From Methylomonas sp. (GTDB lineage: Bacteria > Pseudomonadota > Gammaproteobacteria > Methylococcales > Methylomonadaceae): DNA of 64,000 bases. The notes below the pieces were generated by a model, which had not been told where the DNA came from, did not search any database, and saw only the letters and a program-made list of their open reading frames with translations. A program made the position numbers and the translations under genes. Shown here in pieces: positions 52,409 through 61,692 of this stretch (position 1 is its first letter; every line of letters begins with the position of its first letter). The stretch spans positions 1 to 64,000 of the forward strand of contig NZ_JALOBS010000023.1 in the NCBI RefSeq assembly GCF_023228165.1. The letters are read 5' to 3'.

Positions 52409-53766
52409 TACAATACTCCGAGCACATGTAAAAATACTAAAAATACTGCTGCTGGCGAAACGTACTTGATCAAAAATTGCCAAGCTTGAAAACCTTCCGC
52501 CGGCAGTTCCAGTTCCTGCTCGGCGTGCTGGATTTTCATCATCCAGCCGGCAAACACGGCTATGGCCAAGCCGCCCAGCGGTAACATCAGGTTGGCGGTC
52601 AGGTAATCGAGCAGTTCGAACAAGTTCTTATCGAACAGCTTTATATCCGACCAGATGTTGAACGAAAACACCACCCCCACCCCCAATGCCCAGCAGGCTG
52701 TCCCTGACCAGACGCAGGCTTGATGGCGTTCGACATTTTTATTTTCCGCCAGCCAGGCCACGGCGGGTTCGATCAAGGAAATGGAAGACGACAATGCGGC
52801 AAAAAACAGCAGGATGAAAAACAGCAAGCCAAATAGCCAGCCGCCGCTCATGTGGCCGAAAGCCAACGGCAGGGTTTGGAAAATCAGGCCCGGGCCGGCG
52901 CTGGCTTCCAGATTGTTGGCAAACACCAATGGAAAAATGGCGATACCGGCCAGCAAAGCCACCACGGTGTCGGCGCCGGCAATGAAAAAAGTGGTTTTAA
53001 CAATCGACACATGGTTGGGCAGATACGAACCGTACGCCATGATGGCACCCATACCCAAGCTCAAGGTAAAGAAGGCGTGGCCCATGGCGGTCAGTACTGC
53101 GTCGGCGTCTATCTTGCTGAAATCGGGGCTGAACAAAAAGTGCATGCCCTGTTCATAGGCGCCGGTCGACATGGCGTAACCCACCAGCAAAATCAAAATC
53201 ACGAACAGGGTCGGCATCAAAAAACGTACGGCTTTTTCCAGACCGCCTTGCACGCCGCGCATCACCAGTTGCATGGTGATGATCATAAACGCCGTGTGCC
53301 AAAAAATTTGTTGGACCGGGCTGGCCATCAAATTTTCGAACAGGCGTTGAATTTCTTCAGCGTCGCTATTAATAAAGCTGCCGAAGAAGGCTTTGACGAT
53401 GTAGGCCATGGACCAACCGGCGATGACACTGTAATACGCCAAAATCAAAAAGCCGGCGATCATCCCCGCCCAGCCGACATAATGCCAACGCGGATCGACG
53501 CCCGCTTCTTCGGAAAGTGAGCGCATGCTGTTGATAGGGCTTTGCCGGCCGCGCCGGCCCAGCATGATTTCGGCAATCATGATGGGAATGCCGAGTGCGG
53601 CTATGCATAACAAATAGACTACAACGAAGGCGCCGCCTCCGTTTTCGCCGGTGATATAAGGAAATTTCCAGATATTTCCCAGGCCGACCGCGGAACCTGT
53701 GGCGGCCAGAATGAATGCGAAGCGCGACGACCATTGGCCGTGAATGGATGGGTTTTTGTCCGTCAT
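52408..53766 (-). CDS. Sodium-dependent transporter of the NSS (SNF) family
   Basis: 452 residues from ATG 53766, about 12 TM helices of the LeuT fold. The first helix has the family signature FAFILAATGSAVGLGNIWKFPY, with the unwound Na+/substrate site (GSAVGLGN), and GENGGGAFVVVYL follows. Prokaryotic members usually carry amino acids or related amines with Na+. It is the gene between smpB and ratA-rnfH, an insertion into the usual smpB/ratA layout, and appears co-directional with ratA. Substrate unknown. Confidence 0.9.
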   Translation of the reverse strand: MTDKNPSIHGQWSSRFAFILAATGSAVGLGNIWKFPYITGENGGGAFVVVYLLCIAALGIPIMIAEIMLGRRGRQSPINSMRSLSEEAGVDPRWHYVGWAGMIAGFLILAYYSVIAGWSMAYIVKAFFGSFINSDAEEIQRLFENLMASPVQQIFWHTAFMIITMQLVMRGVQGGLEKAVRFLMPTLFVILILLVGYAMSTGAYEQGMHFLFSPDFSKIDADAVLTAMGHAFFTLSLGMGAIMAYGSYLPNHVSIVKTTFFIAGADTVVALLAGIAIFPLVFANNLEASAGPGLIFQTLPLAFGHMSGGWLFGLLFFILLFFAALSSSISLIEPAVAWLAENKNVERHQACVWSGTACWALGVGVVFSFNIWSDIKLFDKNLFELLDYLTANLMLPLGGLAIAVFAGWMMKIQHAEQELELPAEGFQAWQFLIKYVSPAAVFLVFLHVLGVL

Positions 53767-53865
53767 GGTGCGTTGCTCTGTTATTAAGTCGTTATTTTGT
53801 GGGCGGGTCGGGTAAAATAACAAAATTATTGTTTTCAGTCAGTCTAAAAAAATCGACACAACGCC

Positions 53866-54351
53866 ATGGCAGCCAAAAAATCCAAAAAGGACAGCAAGCA
53901 AAACGACAATACCATTGCCGTCAATCGGCAGGCTTCCCACGAATATTTTATCGAAGAACAATTCGAGGCAGGGCTGGTATTGGAAGGCTGGGAAGTGAAA
54001 AGTCTGCGTGATGGGCGCATCCAGTTAAAGGAAAGTTATGTCGATATCCGCCGTGGCGAAGCCTGGCTGTGCAGTGCGCACATCTCGCCGATGCTGTCGG
54101 CTTCGACGCATGTTAATCCGGATGCGGTGCGGCGAAAAAAATTATTGTTGCACAGACGCGAATTGAGCCGTTTGATCGGTTCGGTGGAACGTAAAGGCTT
54201 TACCTTGATTCCGCTATCCATGTATTGGGTAAGAGGCCGGGCCAAGTTAAAAATCGGTTTGGCCAAGGGTAAAAAGTTGCACGATAAACGCGCTACCGCC
54301 AAGGATAAGGATTGGCAGCGTGAAAAGGCGCGGGTCATGAAGCATGGCTGA
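53866..54351 (+). CDS. smpB: tmRNA-binding protein SmpB
   Basis: 161 residues. SmpB beta-barrel: NRQASHEYFIEEQFEAGLVLEGWEVKSLRDGRIQLKESYV, then RRKKLLLHRRELSRLIGSVERKGFTLIPL and the basic C-terminal tail KKLHDKRATAKDKDWQREKARVMK. It brings tmRNA to stalled ribosomes. No tmRNA (ssrA) gene was seen nearby. Divergent from the NSS-ratA-rnfH unit; 8-bp overlap with the next hydrolase gene. Confidence 0.96.
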   Translation: MAAKKSKKDSKQNDNTIAVNRQASHEYFIEEQFEAGLVLEGWEVKSLRDGRIQLKESYVDIRRGEAWLCSAHISPMLSASTHVNPDAVRRKKLLLHRRELSRLIGSVERKGFTLIPLSMYWVRGRAKLKIGLAKGKKLHDKRATAKDKDWQREKARVMKHG

Positions 54352-54922
54352 TGCAGCCAATAACCCGGTCGGTTTGCTGAAGGTTGAGCACAGTCTGTTG
54401 CTGATTGTTGATATGCAAAGTCGATTGCTGGCGGCCATGCCGCTGTCGGAGGCGCAAGCCATGACGGACAATTCAGGCAGACTGTTGAAAGCGGCCGCGT
54501 TACTGGATGTGCCGGTGCTGTTGACCGAGCAATATCCCAAGGGCTTGGGACGTACGGCCGAAAGCGTCAAGCAAGTGTTGCCTGATGCCGCGCAATGTTT
54601 CGAAAAGACGGCATTCTCATGTTGCGGTAGCGCGGAATTTAAGCAGGCCTTGTGTGTAGGCTCTAAAAACCAAATCATCATTGCCGGCCAGGAAACGCAT
54701 GTTTGTGTGTTGCAAACGGCATTTGATTTGTTGCGGCAGGGTTTTGAAGTATTTGTGGTCGAAGATGCGGTTTGTTCACGAGCGGTTCCGCATAAGCATA
54801 ACGCTCTGAGGCGCATGCGCCAAGCCGGTGTCGGTATTGTCTGTCATGAGTCGGTGTTGTTCGAATGGCTGCGCGATGCGCGGCATCCCCAATTTAAAAT
54901 GATTTCCGCGCTGGTGCGCTAG
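54344..54922 (+). CDS. Isochorismatase-fold hydrolase (YcaC-like)
   Basis: 192 residues. Triad: Asp in LLIVDMQSRLL, Lys in FEKTAFSCC, Cys in IIAGQETHVCVLQTAFDLL. This is the YcaC-like cysteine hydrolase branch of unknown physiological substrate. Starts 8 bp inside the smpB end. Separate from, and not close to, the isochorismatase-fold gene of the amidohydrolase operon. Ends 16 bp before apbE. Confidence 0.86.
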   Translation: MADAANNPVGLLKVEHSLLLIVDMQSRLLAAMPLSEAQAMTDNSGRLLKAAALLDVPVLLTEQYPKGLGRTAESVKQVLPDAAQCFEKTAFSCCGSAEFKQALCVGSKNQIIIAGQETHVCVLQTAFDLLRQGFEVFVVEDAVCSRAVPHKHNALRRMRQAGVGIVCHESVLFEWLRDARHPQFKMISALVR

Positions 54923-54938
54923 ATTATTAGTTGACGAG

Positions 54939-55961
54939 ATGAAAAATTTCACCCCATTACTCTGCGGGCTGGCGCTGGCCGCCGGATTATTCGGTTGTAG
55001 CGAGCCCGGCCCCGATATCGCTAAATTCGAAGGCTTTACGCAAGGCACTAGCTATCACATCAGTTATTGGTCGGAAACACCGGTGGATGCTAAGGCGCTG
55101 GAATCGTCGGTGAACAAGGCGTTGGCCGATATCGATAAAAATTTATCCAATTACCGGCCTGACTCGGTTATCGAGAAATTCAATGGTAATCCATCAGCTG
55201 ATAGCCAATTCGTCGGCGATGAAATTGTGGCATTAATTAAGGTGGCGGGTAAAGTCGGTCACGCCAGTCAGGGTTGTTACGATCTGACGATCAAGCCTCT
55301 GTTCGATTTATGGGGTTTTCAAGGCGACGCACTGAGCATACCCGATGAGGCAGTGTTGCAAAATGCCCGGGCGGAAATCGGCTTGGATAAAGTCGCGGTG
55401 GTCGACGATACCCATTTGCGGAAGCCCGCCGGTGTTCGCATAGATGTATCCTCGGTGGCGCAGGGTTACAGCGTGGAAAAAATTAGCCGGATTATGGAAC
55501 GGCAGGGCGTACCTAACTACCTGGTTGAAATCGGCGGCGAACTGAAAACGCACGGTCACAAACCGGATGGTTCGGCCTGGCGCATCGCGGTGGAAAAACC
55601 GTTACCGGGCGAGCAGCGGTTGCTGAAAGTGTTGACCGTACCCAAGGACCAGCCGTTTGCGGTGATGACCTCGGGAACTTATCGGCACTATTTCGATGTC
55701 AATGGTCAGCGCTATAGCCATATTCTCGATGCACGCACCGGCAAGCCGGTGACGCATGATTTGGTGGCGGTCACGGTGTTGCATGAAGATCCTACCGTTG
55801 CCGACGCCTGGTCGACCGCTTTACTTTGCGTGGGTCAGCAGCAAGGCATGCAGCTGGCTAACGAGGAACACCTGAAAGTCTTGTTTATTCAGCAGCAAGG
55901 TGATGCTTTAGTGGAAACCAAGTCGCAAGCTTTAGAGGCTAGCGGTCTATCGTTTGAATGA
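54939..55961 (+). CDS. apbE: FAD:protein FMN transferase ApbE (lipoprotein)
   Basis: 340 residues. Lipobox LAAGLFGCSEPGPD near residue 22. ApbE core: FTQGTSYHISYW, LSNYRPDSVIEKFN, GCYDLTIKPLFDLWGF, RIDVSSVAQGYSVEKI (family usually DLGGIAKG), LVEIGGELKTHG and YSHILDARTGKPV (usual DPRTG). It attaches FMN to Thr of NQR/RNF subunits and other flavoproteins in the periplasm. The motif deviations are within the family range. rnfH lies 3 kb away, but no rnf or nqr genes are present. Confidence 0.92.
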   Translation: MKNFTPLLCGLALAAGLFGCSEPGPDIAKFEGFTQGTSYHISYWSETPVDAKALESSVNKALADIDKNLSNYRPDSVIEKFNGNPSADSQFVGDEIVALIKVAGKVGHASQGCYDLTIKPLFDLWGFQGDALSIPDEAVLQNARAEIGLDKVAVVDDTHLRKPAGVRIDVSSVAQGYSVEKISRIMERQGVPNYLVEIGGELKTHGHKPDGSAWRIAVEKPLPGEQRLLKVLTVPKDQPFAVMTSGTYRHYFDVNGQRYSHILDARTGKPVTHDLVAVTVLHEDPTVADAWSTALLCVGQQQGMQLANEEHLKVLFIQQQGDALVETKSQALEASGLSFE

Positions 55962-56010
55962 GCCGTGTTTGAGCGTGGTAGTATCGCGGCAGGTTTTTCA
56001 GGGGGAACCG

Positions 56011-56730
56011 ATGTTTGATTTAACCGATAATTTGCTGTTTTCCGTGCATGGCGGCGCCGATTCAGGCGGCGGTGTGGCGGGTACGGTGGCGGGTTTACTT
56101 AGTTTTGTGGAAGGTTTGCTGGCATTATCGCCGGCGGAGGTGTTTGCCAGACTGATGCCGGGGGTGTCCGCGCTGGAAAATCTACATCCTATGTTCGTGC
56201 ATTTTCCGATTGCCTTGCTGCCGCTGTTTTTCCTGTTGGATGTAATCGGCACCCTCGCCAATAAACCCGATTGGCAGCGGGTTGCCGGTTGGTTTTTATA
56301 TATTGGCGCGCTATTTGCCGGATTTACGGTAGCCGCCGGCCTAATTGCCGCCGGCGAGGTTGCACATGGCGGCGATGTGCATGAAATTATGGAAAATCAT
56401 GAGCATTTAGGGATTTCGGTGTTTGCGCTGGCGACAATACTGGCGGTTTGGCGCTGGGCGGCCAAAGGGCGGGTTTCCGGTCCCGCCAACACCTTATATT
56501 TAATCTGTGCCGCCATTCTGGCTGTGTTGTTGCTGTTGACAGCCGATTTTGGCGGATTGATGGTTTATAAGTACGGTGTTGCAGTAGAGCCCGTGTCGGA
56601 AATGAATAAAGAAGCTGCGGCCCGCCACCAGCATGGGGAAGGAGTCTCCGGGCTCGATGCTCCGCGGATATCGGAGGATGACGATGAACAGCCTGAACAT
56701 CGGCACGACCACCACGACCACAGTCATTAA
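56011..56730 (+). CDS. DUF2231-type membrane protein with His-rich cytoplasmic or periplasmic tail
   Basis: 239 residues from ATG 56011, preceded by AGGGGGAACCG; the longer frame from 55954 overlaps apbE and is less likely. Four TM helices of the DUF2231 type: LENLHPMFVHFPIALLPLFFLLDVIGTLA, then GWFLYIGALFAGFTVAAGLIAAGEVAHGG, NHEHLGISVFALATILAVWRWAA and TLYLICAAILAVLLLLTADFGGLMVYKYG. HPMFVHFPIAL is the family signature. The tail after residue 205 is acidic and ends QPEHRHDHHDHSH, a likely metal-binding cluster. Follows apbE; probably a haem or metal membrane protein of unknown role. Confidence 0.82.
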   Translation: MFDLTDNLLFSVHGGADSGGGVAGTVAGLLSFVEGLLALSPAEVFARLMPGVSALENLHPMFVHFPIALLPLFFLLDVIGTLANKPDWQRVAGWFLYIGALFAGFTVAAGLIAAGEVAHGGDVHEIMENHEHLGISVFALATILAVWRWAAKGRVSGPANTLYLICAAILAVLLLLTADFGGLMVYKYGVAVEPVSEMNKEAAARHQHGEGVSGLDAPRISEDDDEQPEHRHDHHDHSH

Positions 56731-56834
56731 TGGCTAAAATTTCGGGTTTGATTTTTCAGGTTTTTTTGCAGGTTTAGATCATGAATTTATTAGCTTGTGT
56801 GGTATTCTAGCCGGCCTTTTTTGTGAGGCTTTTT

Positions 56835-57455
56835 ATGCGTACCCGCGTTAAAATCTGTGGCTTTACCCGGGCGGAAGATGCATTGGCGGCCGCGAGGCTG
56901 GGTGTTGATGCGATTGGTTTGGTGTTTTATTCCCAGAGTCCGCGTAATGTGTCAATTGCCAGGGCCGCGGAAATAACCCGGGTTTTACCGGCTTTTGTTA
57001 GCGTGGTGGGGCTGTTTGTGGATGCCGAGCCGGACTGGGTGAGGGATGTGTTGGCCGAGATCAACATCGATTGCTTGCAGTTTCATGGCAACGAATCGCC
57101 TGAAGACTGTCGGCTGTATGCCAAGCCATATATCAAGGCAATTCGCATGCGGCCGGGCGTCGACCTGGATGATATTCAGGCACAATACGCCGACGCGGCG
57201 GGTTTATTGCTGGATGCCTATCATTCCGACGTGCAAGGTGGAACAGGCAATGGGTTTGACTGGGAACTGATTACCGGAAATCTGTCATTACCGTTGATAC
57301 TGGCGGGAGGATTGTCGCCGGAAAACGCGGCGCTGGCTGTGCAGCAAGTCAGGCCGTATGCACTGGACGTGAGTAGCGGCGTGGAAGCCGGCAAGGGCAT
57401 CAAGGATGCGGAAAAAATGGCTGCCTTTATAAGAAAAATTAATCAAACGACTTAA
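56835..57455 (+). CDS. trpF: Phosphoribosylanthranilate isomerase
   Basis: 206 residues, a TIM-barrel with RVKICGFTRAEDALAAARLGVDAIGLVFY at the start (catalytic Cys in KICG), LQFHGNESPEDC, and GLSPENAALAVQQVRPYALDVSSGVEAG with the phosphate-site loop and catalytic Asp. Third dedicated step after anthranilate. ATG 56835 (GAGG upstream) is preferred over the in-frame 56823 start. First of the trpF-trpB-trpA cluster, with trpB starting 6 bp later. Confidence 0.96.
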   Translation: MRTRVKICGFTRAEDALAAARLGVDAIGLVFYSQSPRNVSIARAAEITRVLPAFVSVVGLFVDAEPDWVRDVLAEINIDCLQFHGNESPEDCRLYAKPYIKAIRMRPGVDLDDIQAQYADAAGLLLDAYHSDVQGGTGNGFDWELITGNLSLPLILAGGLSPENAALAVQQVRPYALDVSSGVEAGKGIKDAEKMAAFIRKINQTT

Positions 57456-57461
57456 ATAACT

Positions 57462-58664
57462 ATGACAGACAAATACGATATGCCGGATGCTCGGGGCCAC
57501 TTCGGGCCTTATGGGGGTATCTTTGTAGCGGAAACGCTGATGCCGGCTATAACCGAACTGAATGAAGCGTATCAACGCTATTTAGTCGATCCGGAGTTTA
57601 TCGCCGAACTGGATGCCGATTTAAGAGATTACGTCGGCCGACCCTCGCCGCTTTATCATGCTCAGCGTTGGAGCCAGCACCTGGGCGGCGCGCAAATTTA
57701 TCTGAAACGGGAAGACCTGAATCATACCGGGGCGCACAAGGTTAATAACACGGTTGGTCAAGCTCTACTGGCCAAACGCATGGGTAAAACCCGCATCATC
57801 GCCGAAACCGGTGCCGGCCAGCACGGTGTGGCCACTGCAACCGTGGCCGCGCGACTGGGGCTGGAATGCGTGGTTTACATGGGGGCGGTTGATGTAGCCC
57901 GTCAGGCGTTGAACGTTTATCGCATGAAATTGTTGGGCGCCACCGTGGTGGCGGTTGAATCCGGCTCGAAAACCCTGAAAGACGCCCTCAACGAAGCATT
58001 GCGCGATTGGGTGACCAATATCGATAACACCTTTTATATAATTGGCACCGTGGCGGGCCCGCATCCTTATCCGGCCATGGTGCGAGATTTTCAAACCGTG
58101 ATCGGCCGCGAAGCCAAACAACAGTGCGTCGATCAGGCCGGTCGTTTGCCGGATGCCTTGGTGGCTTGTGTCGGCGGCGGTTCGAACGCGATCGGCTTGT
58201 TCTATCCGTTTATCGATGACAAGTCCGTGAAAATGTATGGTGTCGAAGCGGCGGGCGATGGTATCGAAACCGGTCATCATTCCGCGCCGTTATGTGCCGG
58301 TCGTCCAGGTGTGTTGCACGGCAACCGTACCTATTTGATGGCGGACGACGATGGCGAAATTATCGAAACTCATTCCATTTCCGCCGGTCTGGATTATCCC
58401 GGTGTCGGTCCCGAGCATGCCTGGTTGAAGGATACCGGACGGGCCAATTACGTTAATATCACCGATGACGAAGCCTTGGCGGGTTTCCATGCGCTAACAC
58501 GCATGGAGGGCATTATTCCGGCTTTGGAATCCAGTCACGCCTTGGCTTACACCATGAAGCTGGCCCCGACCATGCGCAAAGATCAAATCATTATCGTTAA
58601 TTTGTCCGGACGCGGTGACAAAGACATGCACACTATTATGCAACGCGAGGGGATCAGTTTATGA
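57462..58664 (+). CDS. trpB: Tryptophan synthase beta subunit
   Basis: 400 residues, PLP enzyme making tryptophan from indole and serine. PLP lysine in HTGAHKVNN, glycine-rich phosphate site GGGSNAIG, GAGQHGVATATVAARLG and PALESSHALAY all present. Normal length for TrpB1. Overlaps trpA by 4 bp, so the subunits are made in balance. Confidence 0.97.
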   Translation: MTDKYDMPDARGHFGPYGGIFVAETLMPAITELNEAYQRYLVDPEFIAELDADLRDYVGRPSPLYHAQRWSQHLGGAQIYLKREDLNHTGAHKVNNTVGQALLAKRMGKTRIIAETGAGQHGVATATVAARLGLECVVYMGAVDVARQALNVYRMKLLGATVVAVESGSKTLKDALNEALRDWVTNIDNTFYIIGTVAGPHPYPAMVRDFQTVIGREAKQQCVDQAGRLPDALVACVGGGSNAIGLFYPFIDDKSVKMYGVEAAGDGIETGHHSAPLCAGRPGVLHGNRTYLMADDDGEIIETHSISAGLDYPGVGPEHAWLKDTGRANYVNITDDEALAGFHALTRMEGIIPALESSHALAYTMKLAPTMRKDQIIIVNLSGRGDKDMHTIMQREGISL

Positions 58665-59464
58665 GTCGCCTTGCCAACAAATTTGCCGAGCTGAAAGCCT
58701 CGGGCCGTAAAGCGTTAATTCCGTTTGTTACCGCCGGCGATCCGTATCCCGAGTTCACCGTGCCGCTTTTGCACGAGATGGTGGCGGCCGGCGCCGATGT
58801 CATCGAATTGGGCGTGCCATTTTCCGACCCGATGGCCGACGGCCCGGTGATCCAACGCGCCAGCGAACGCGCCCTGGCGCACAAGGTTGGCTTGCGCAAG
58901 GTTTTGAGCATGGCCATGGAGTTCCGTAAAACCGATCAAGCCACGCCGTTGGTTTTGATGGGCTATTTGAACCCCATAGAAATGATGGGCTATGAAGATT
59001 TTGCCAATGCCGCGCAACGCGCGGATGTGGATGGTGTGTTGACGGTGGATTTGCCGCCCGAAGAAGCCGTGGATTGCGTAGCTTTGCTGCGCGAGCGCGG
59101 GATTGATCAGATTTTTCTGCTGGCGCCCAATAGCGATGCCGAACGTATCGCTAAAATGGATGCGGTAGGCAGCGGCTATTTGTATTATGTATCTTTGAAA
59201 GGCGTGACCGGGGCCGGCCATTTGAATACCGAGGACGTCAAGGAAAAGCTGGAATTGATCCGGGCAAATACCGTCCTGCCGGTAGGGGTCGGTTTTGGGG
59301 TGAAAGACGCCGATACCGCCAAAATCGTCGCGAATTTGGCCGACGGCGTGGTGGTGGGAAGTGCCTTGATCAGCAAAATCGAAGCCAATCTGGATGAGCC
59401 CGAGCAGGCTAAAAACCAGATTATTGCCTTGTTGAAATCCATGCGCACGGCGATGGATAGTTAA
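58661..59464 (+). CDS. trpA: Tryptophan synthase alpha subunit
   Basis: 267 residues, TIM barrel cleaving indole-3-glycerol phosphate. Catalytic Glu in ADVIELGVPFSDPMADGP and Asp in the same stretch; phosphate site GVGFGVKDADTAK and GVVVGSALISKIE. Works as alpha2beta2 with TrpB. Followed by accD 24 bp downstream. Confidence 0.97.
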   Translation: MSRLANKFAELKASGRKALIPFVTAGDPYPEFTVPLLHEMVAAGADVIELGVPFSDPMADGPVIQRASERALAHKVGLRKVLSMAMEFRKTDQATPLVLMGYLNPIEMMGYEDFANAAQRADVDGVLTVDLPPEEAVDCVALLRERGIDQIFLLAPNSDAERIAKMDAVGSGYLYYVSLKGVTGAGHLNTEDVKEKLELIRANTVLPVGVGFGVKDADTAKIVANLADGVVVGSALISKIEANLDEPEQAKNQIIALLKSMRTAMDS

Positions 59465-59488
59465 GAATTCAAGCGGAGTAGACAACGA

Positions 59489-60409
59489 ATGAGTTGGTTT
59501 GAAAAATTAGTACCGTCTGTCATCAGAACTGACAATTCGGAAAAAAAGACCACCGTACCGGAAGGCTTGTGGAACAAATGTCCACGCTGCGATGCGATTT
59601 TGTTTAATGCGGAATTGGTTAAAAATGCCAGTGTTTGTCCGAAATGCAATCACCATTTACGTATTAATGCCCGCACCCGGTTGGATTTATTCCTGGACCC
59701 GGAAGGCCGGTTTGAGATCGGCGCGGGCTTAAAGCCTAGCGATCCTTTGAAATTTAAAGACAGCAAACGCTATAAGGACAGAATCAGTCAGGCGCAAAAG
59801 CAGAGCAATGAAAATGATGCGCTGGTCGTGGTGAAAGGCGCGTTAAAAGGGCAGGGCATTGTAGCGGCCGCGTTCGATTTTACCTTTATGGGCGGTTCGA
59901 TGGGCTCGGTCGTTGGCGAACGTTTTGTGCGGGGCGTCAATGAAAGCTTGGCGTCACGGGTACCGTTCATCGTGTTCACCGCCAGCGGTGGTGCCAGGAT
60001 GCAGGAGTCGTTGTTTTCCTTGTTTCAAATGACTAAAACCAGCGCGGCCTTGACTCGTCTGGCGGACGCCGGCATACCTTACATTTCCTTTATGACCGAT
60101 CCGACCATGGGCGGTGTATCGGCCAGTTTGGCCATGTTGGGCGATATCAATGTAGCCGAGCCGGATGCTTTGATCGGTTTTGCCGGGCCGCGCGTGATTG
60201 AGCAAACCGTGCGGGAAAAATTACCCGAGGGTTTTCAGCGTAGCGAATTCTTACAAGAACACGGCGCGATCGATATGATTATCGATCGCAGAGACATGCG
60301 CGATAAAATTGCCAGTATCCTGTCCATGTTGTTTCCGAATGTGGTCCACAGCCAACCAGTCCCCGAACAGCCTGCCGAAGTCATCGAAAGCGAAATATTC
60401 GTCAATTAG
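59489..60409 (+). CDS. accD: Acetyl-CoA carboxylase carboxyltransferase subunit beta
   Basis: 306 residues. The N-terminal zinc ribbon has CPRCDAILF and CPKCNHH; the crotonase-fold carboxyltransferase core has TASGGARMQESLFSLFQM and DPTMGGVSASLAMLGD. It makes malonyl-CoA with AccA for fatty acid synthesis. AGCGGAG precedes the ATG. Sits in the classic trpA-accD-folC order; folC starts 6 bp later. Confidence 0.97.
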   Translation: MSWFEKLVPSVIRTDNSEKKTTVPEGLWNKCPRCDAILFNAELVKNASVCPKCNHHLRINARTRLDLFLDPEGRFEIGAGLKPSDPLKFKDSKRYKDRISQAQKQSNENDALVVVKGALKGQGIVAAAFDFTFMGGSMGSVVGERFVRGVNESLASRVPFIVFTASGGARMQESLFSLFQMTKTSAALTRLADAGIPYISFMTDPTMGGVSASLAMLGDINVAEPDALIGFAGPRVIEQTVREKLPEGFQRSEFLQEHGAIDMIIDRRDMRDKIASILSMLFPNVVHSQPVPEQPAEVIESEIFVN

Positions 60410-60415
60410 CCTGCG

Positions 60416-61681
60416 ATGGCACGCTTTACAGCGCTGGAAGACTGGCTTGCCTGGCAGGAGCAATCTCATCCACGGCCGATAGATTTGGGTTTGGAGCGGG
60501 TGGCGGGGGTTTTTTCGCGGCTTGCCGTCAAGCCCAAAAAAATCCCCACCATTACGGTTGCGGGGACTAACGGCAAAGGTTCTTGCGTGGCGTTTCTGGA
60601 AGCCATATACCGTGCGCAAGGCTATAAGGTGGGCGCCTATACTTCGCCACACATATTGCGCTACAACGAGCGAATTCGGGTCGATGGACAACCCGCGGCC
60701 GATGAGGATATTTGTGCTGCCTTTGAATGTATCGATGCTGTACGGGCCGATACCAGTTTGAGTTATTTTGAATTCAGTACTCTGGCTGCGCTGGATGTTT
60801 TCAGCCGGGCCAAGGTCGACGTGCGGATTTTGGAAGTGGGTTTGGGCGGACGCTTGGATGCCGTCAATATCGTGGATGCCGATGTGGCTTTAGTTACCAC
60901 CATCGCGATTGATCATGTCGACTGGCTGGGCGACACCGTGGAAGCCATCGGGCGGGAAAAAGCCGGTATTTTCCGCAGCGGCGTGCCGGCCGTGATAGGC
61001 GATCAACAGGTTCCCGGGTCTTTATTGCAAGCCGCCCGGGAAAAGCGGGCCGAGCTGATGCAAATCGGTTTGGTGTTTCATTATGAAACGCAAGCGCATG
61101 CCTGGGCTTGGTGGACGGATCAGCTAAAATTAACCGACTTGCCGTTGCCCGCGTTGCAAGGCGAACACCAGTTTCGTAATGCTTCTGCCGTGATTATGGC
61201 CGTGATGTGTTTACAAGCAGTCCTGCCGGTCGAGCCGGCGGCTATTTGCCGGGGGGTACGGGAAGCGCATTTAAACGGGCGCTTTCAACTGATAGCCGGA
61301 GAAACGCCTGTATTATTGGATGTCGGGCACAATCCGCAGGCCGTGCAAACGCTGTTGAGCTATTTGCAGAGTTATTTTCCGGAAGTCAAAATTCATGCGG
61401 TATTCGCGATGATGAAAGACAAGGATATTCCCGGCGTATTGGCCATGATGCGGGACAGGGTGGATCATTGGTATTTAGCGCCATTAAAGAATCCGCGTGC
61501 CGCGAATGTAGAATTATTGAATCGTTATTTTCAGCAACAAGACATTAAGAACGTGAACAAAGGATACACCGACTTTGCCAGCTGTTTCGAAGCGGCCCAA
61601 AGCGCAGCCAGGTCCGGCGAGTTAATCCTGATTTTCGGTTCGTTTTTTTTGGTGTCCGAGTATTTATCCCAATTTGCCTAG
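60416..61681 (+). CDS. folC: Bifunctional folylpolyglutamate / dihydrofolate synthase
   Basis: 421 residues of the Mur-ligase-like family. ATP loop TVAGTNGKGS, then SPHILRYNERIRVDG and FEFSTLAALDVFS, LGGRLDAVNIVDADVALVTTIAIDHVDWLGD, and LLDVGHNPQAVQTLL in the C-terminal domain. Adds Glu to dihydropteroate and tetrahydrofolate. Single-copy housekeeping gene; usual gammaproteobacterial position between accD and dedD. Confidence 0.96.
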   Translation: MARFTALEDWLAWQEQSHPRPIDLGLERVAGVFSRLAVKPKKIPTITVAGTNGKGSCVAFLEAIYRAQGYKVGAYTSPHILRYNERIRVDGQPAADEDICAAFECIDAVRADTSLSYFEFSTLAALDVFSRAKVDVRILEVGLGGRLDAVNIVDADVALVTTIAIDHVDWLGDTVEAIGREKAGIFRSGVPAVIGDQQVPGSLLQAAREKRAELMQIGLVFHYETQAHAWAWWTDQLKLTDLPLPALQGEHQFRNASAVIMAVMCLQAVLPVEPAAICRGVREAHLNGRFQLIAGETPVLLDVGHNPQAVQTLLSYLQSYFPEVKIHAVFAMMKDKDIPGVLAMMRDRVDHWYLAPLKNPRAANVELLNRYFQQQDIKNVNKGYTDFASCFEAAQSAARSGELILIFGSFFLVSEYLSQFA

Positions 61682-61692
61682 AGGTGATCAAC

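Noticed and set aside
54344..54922. Linking this isochorismatase-fold gene with the amidohydrolase operon
   Set aside because: It is 4 kb away, transcribed with smpB in the other direction, and belongs to a different branch (YcaC-like).
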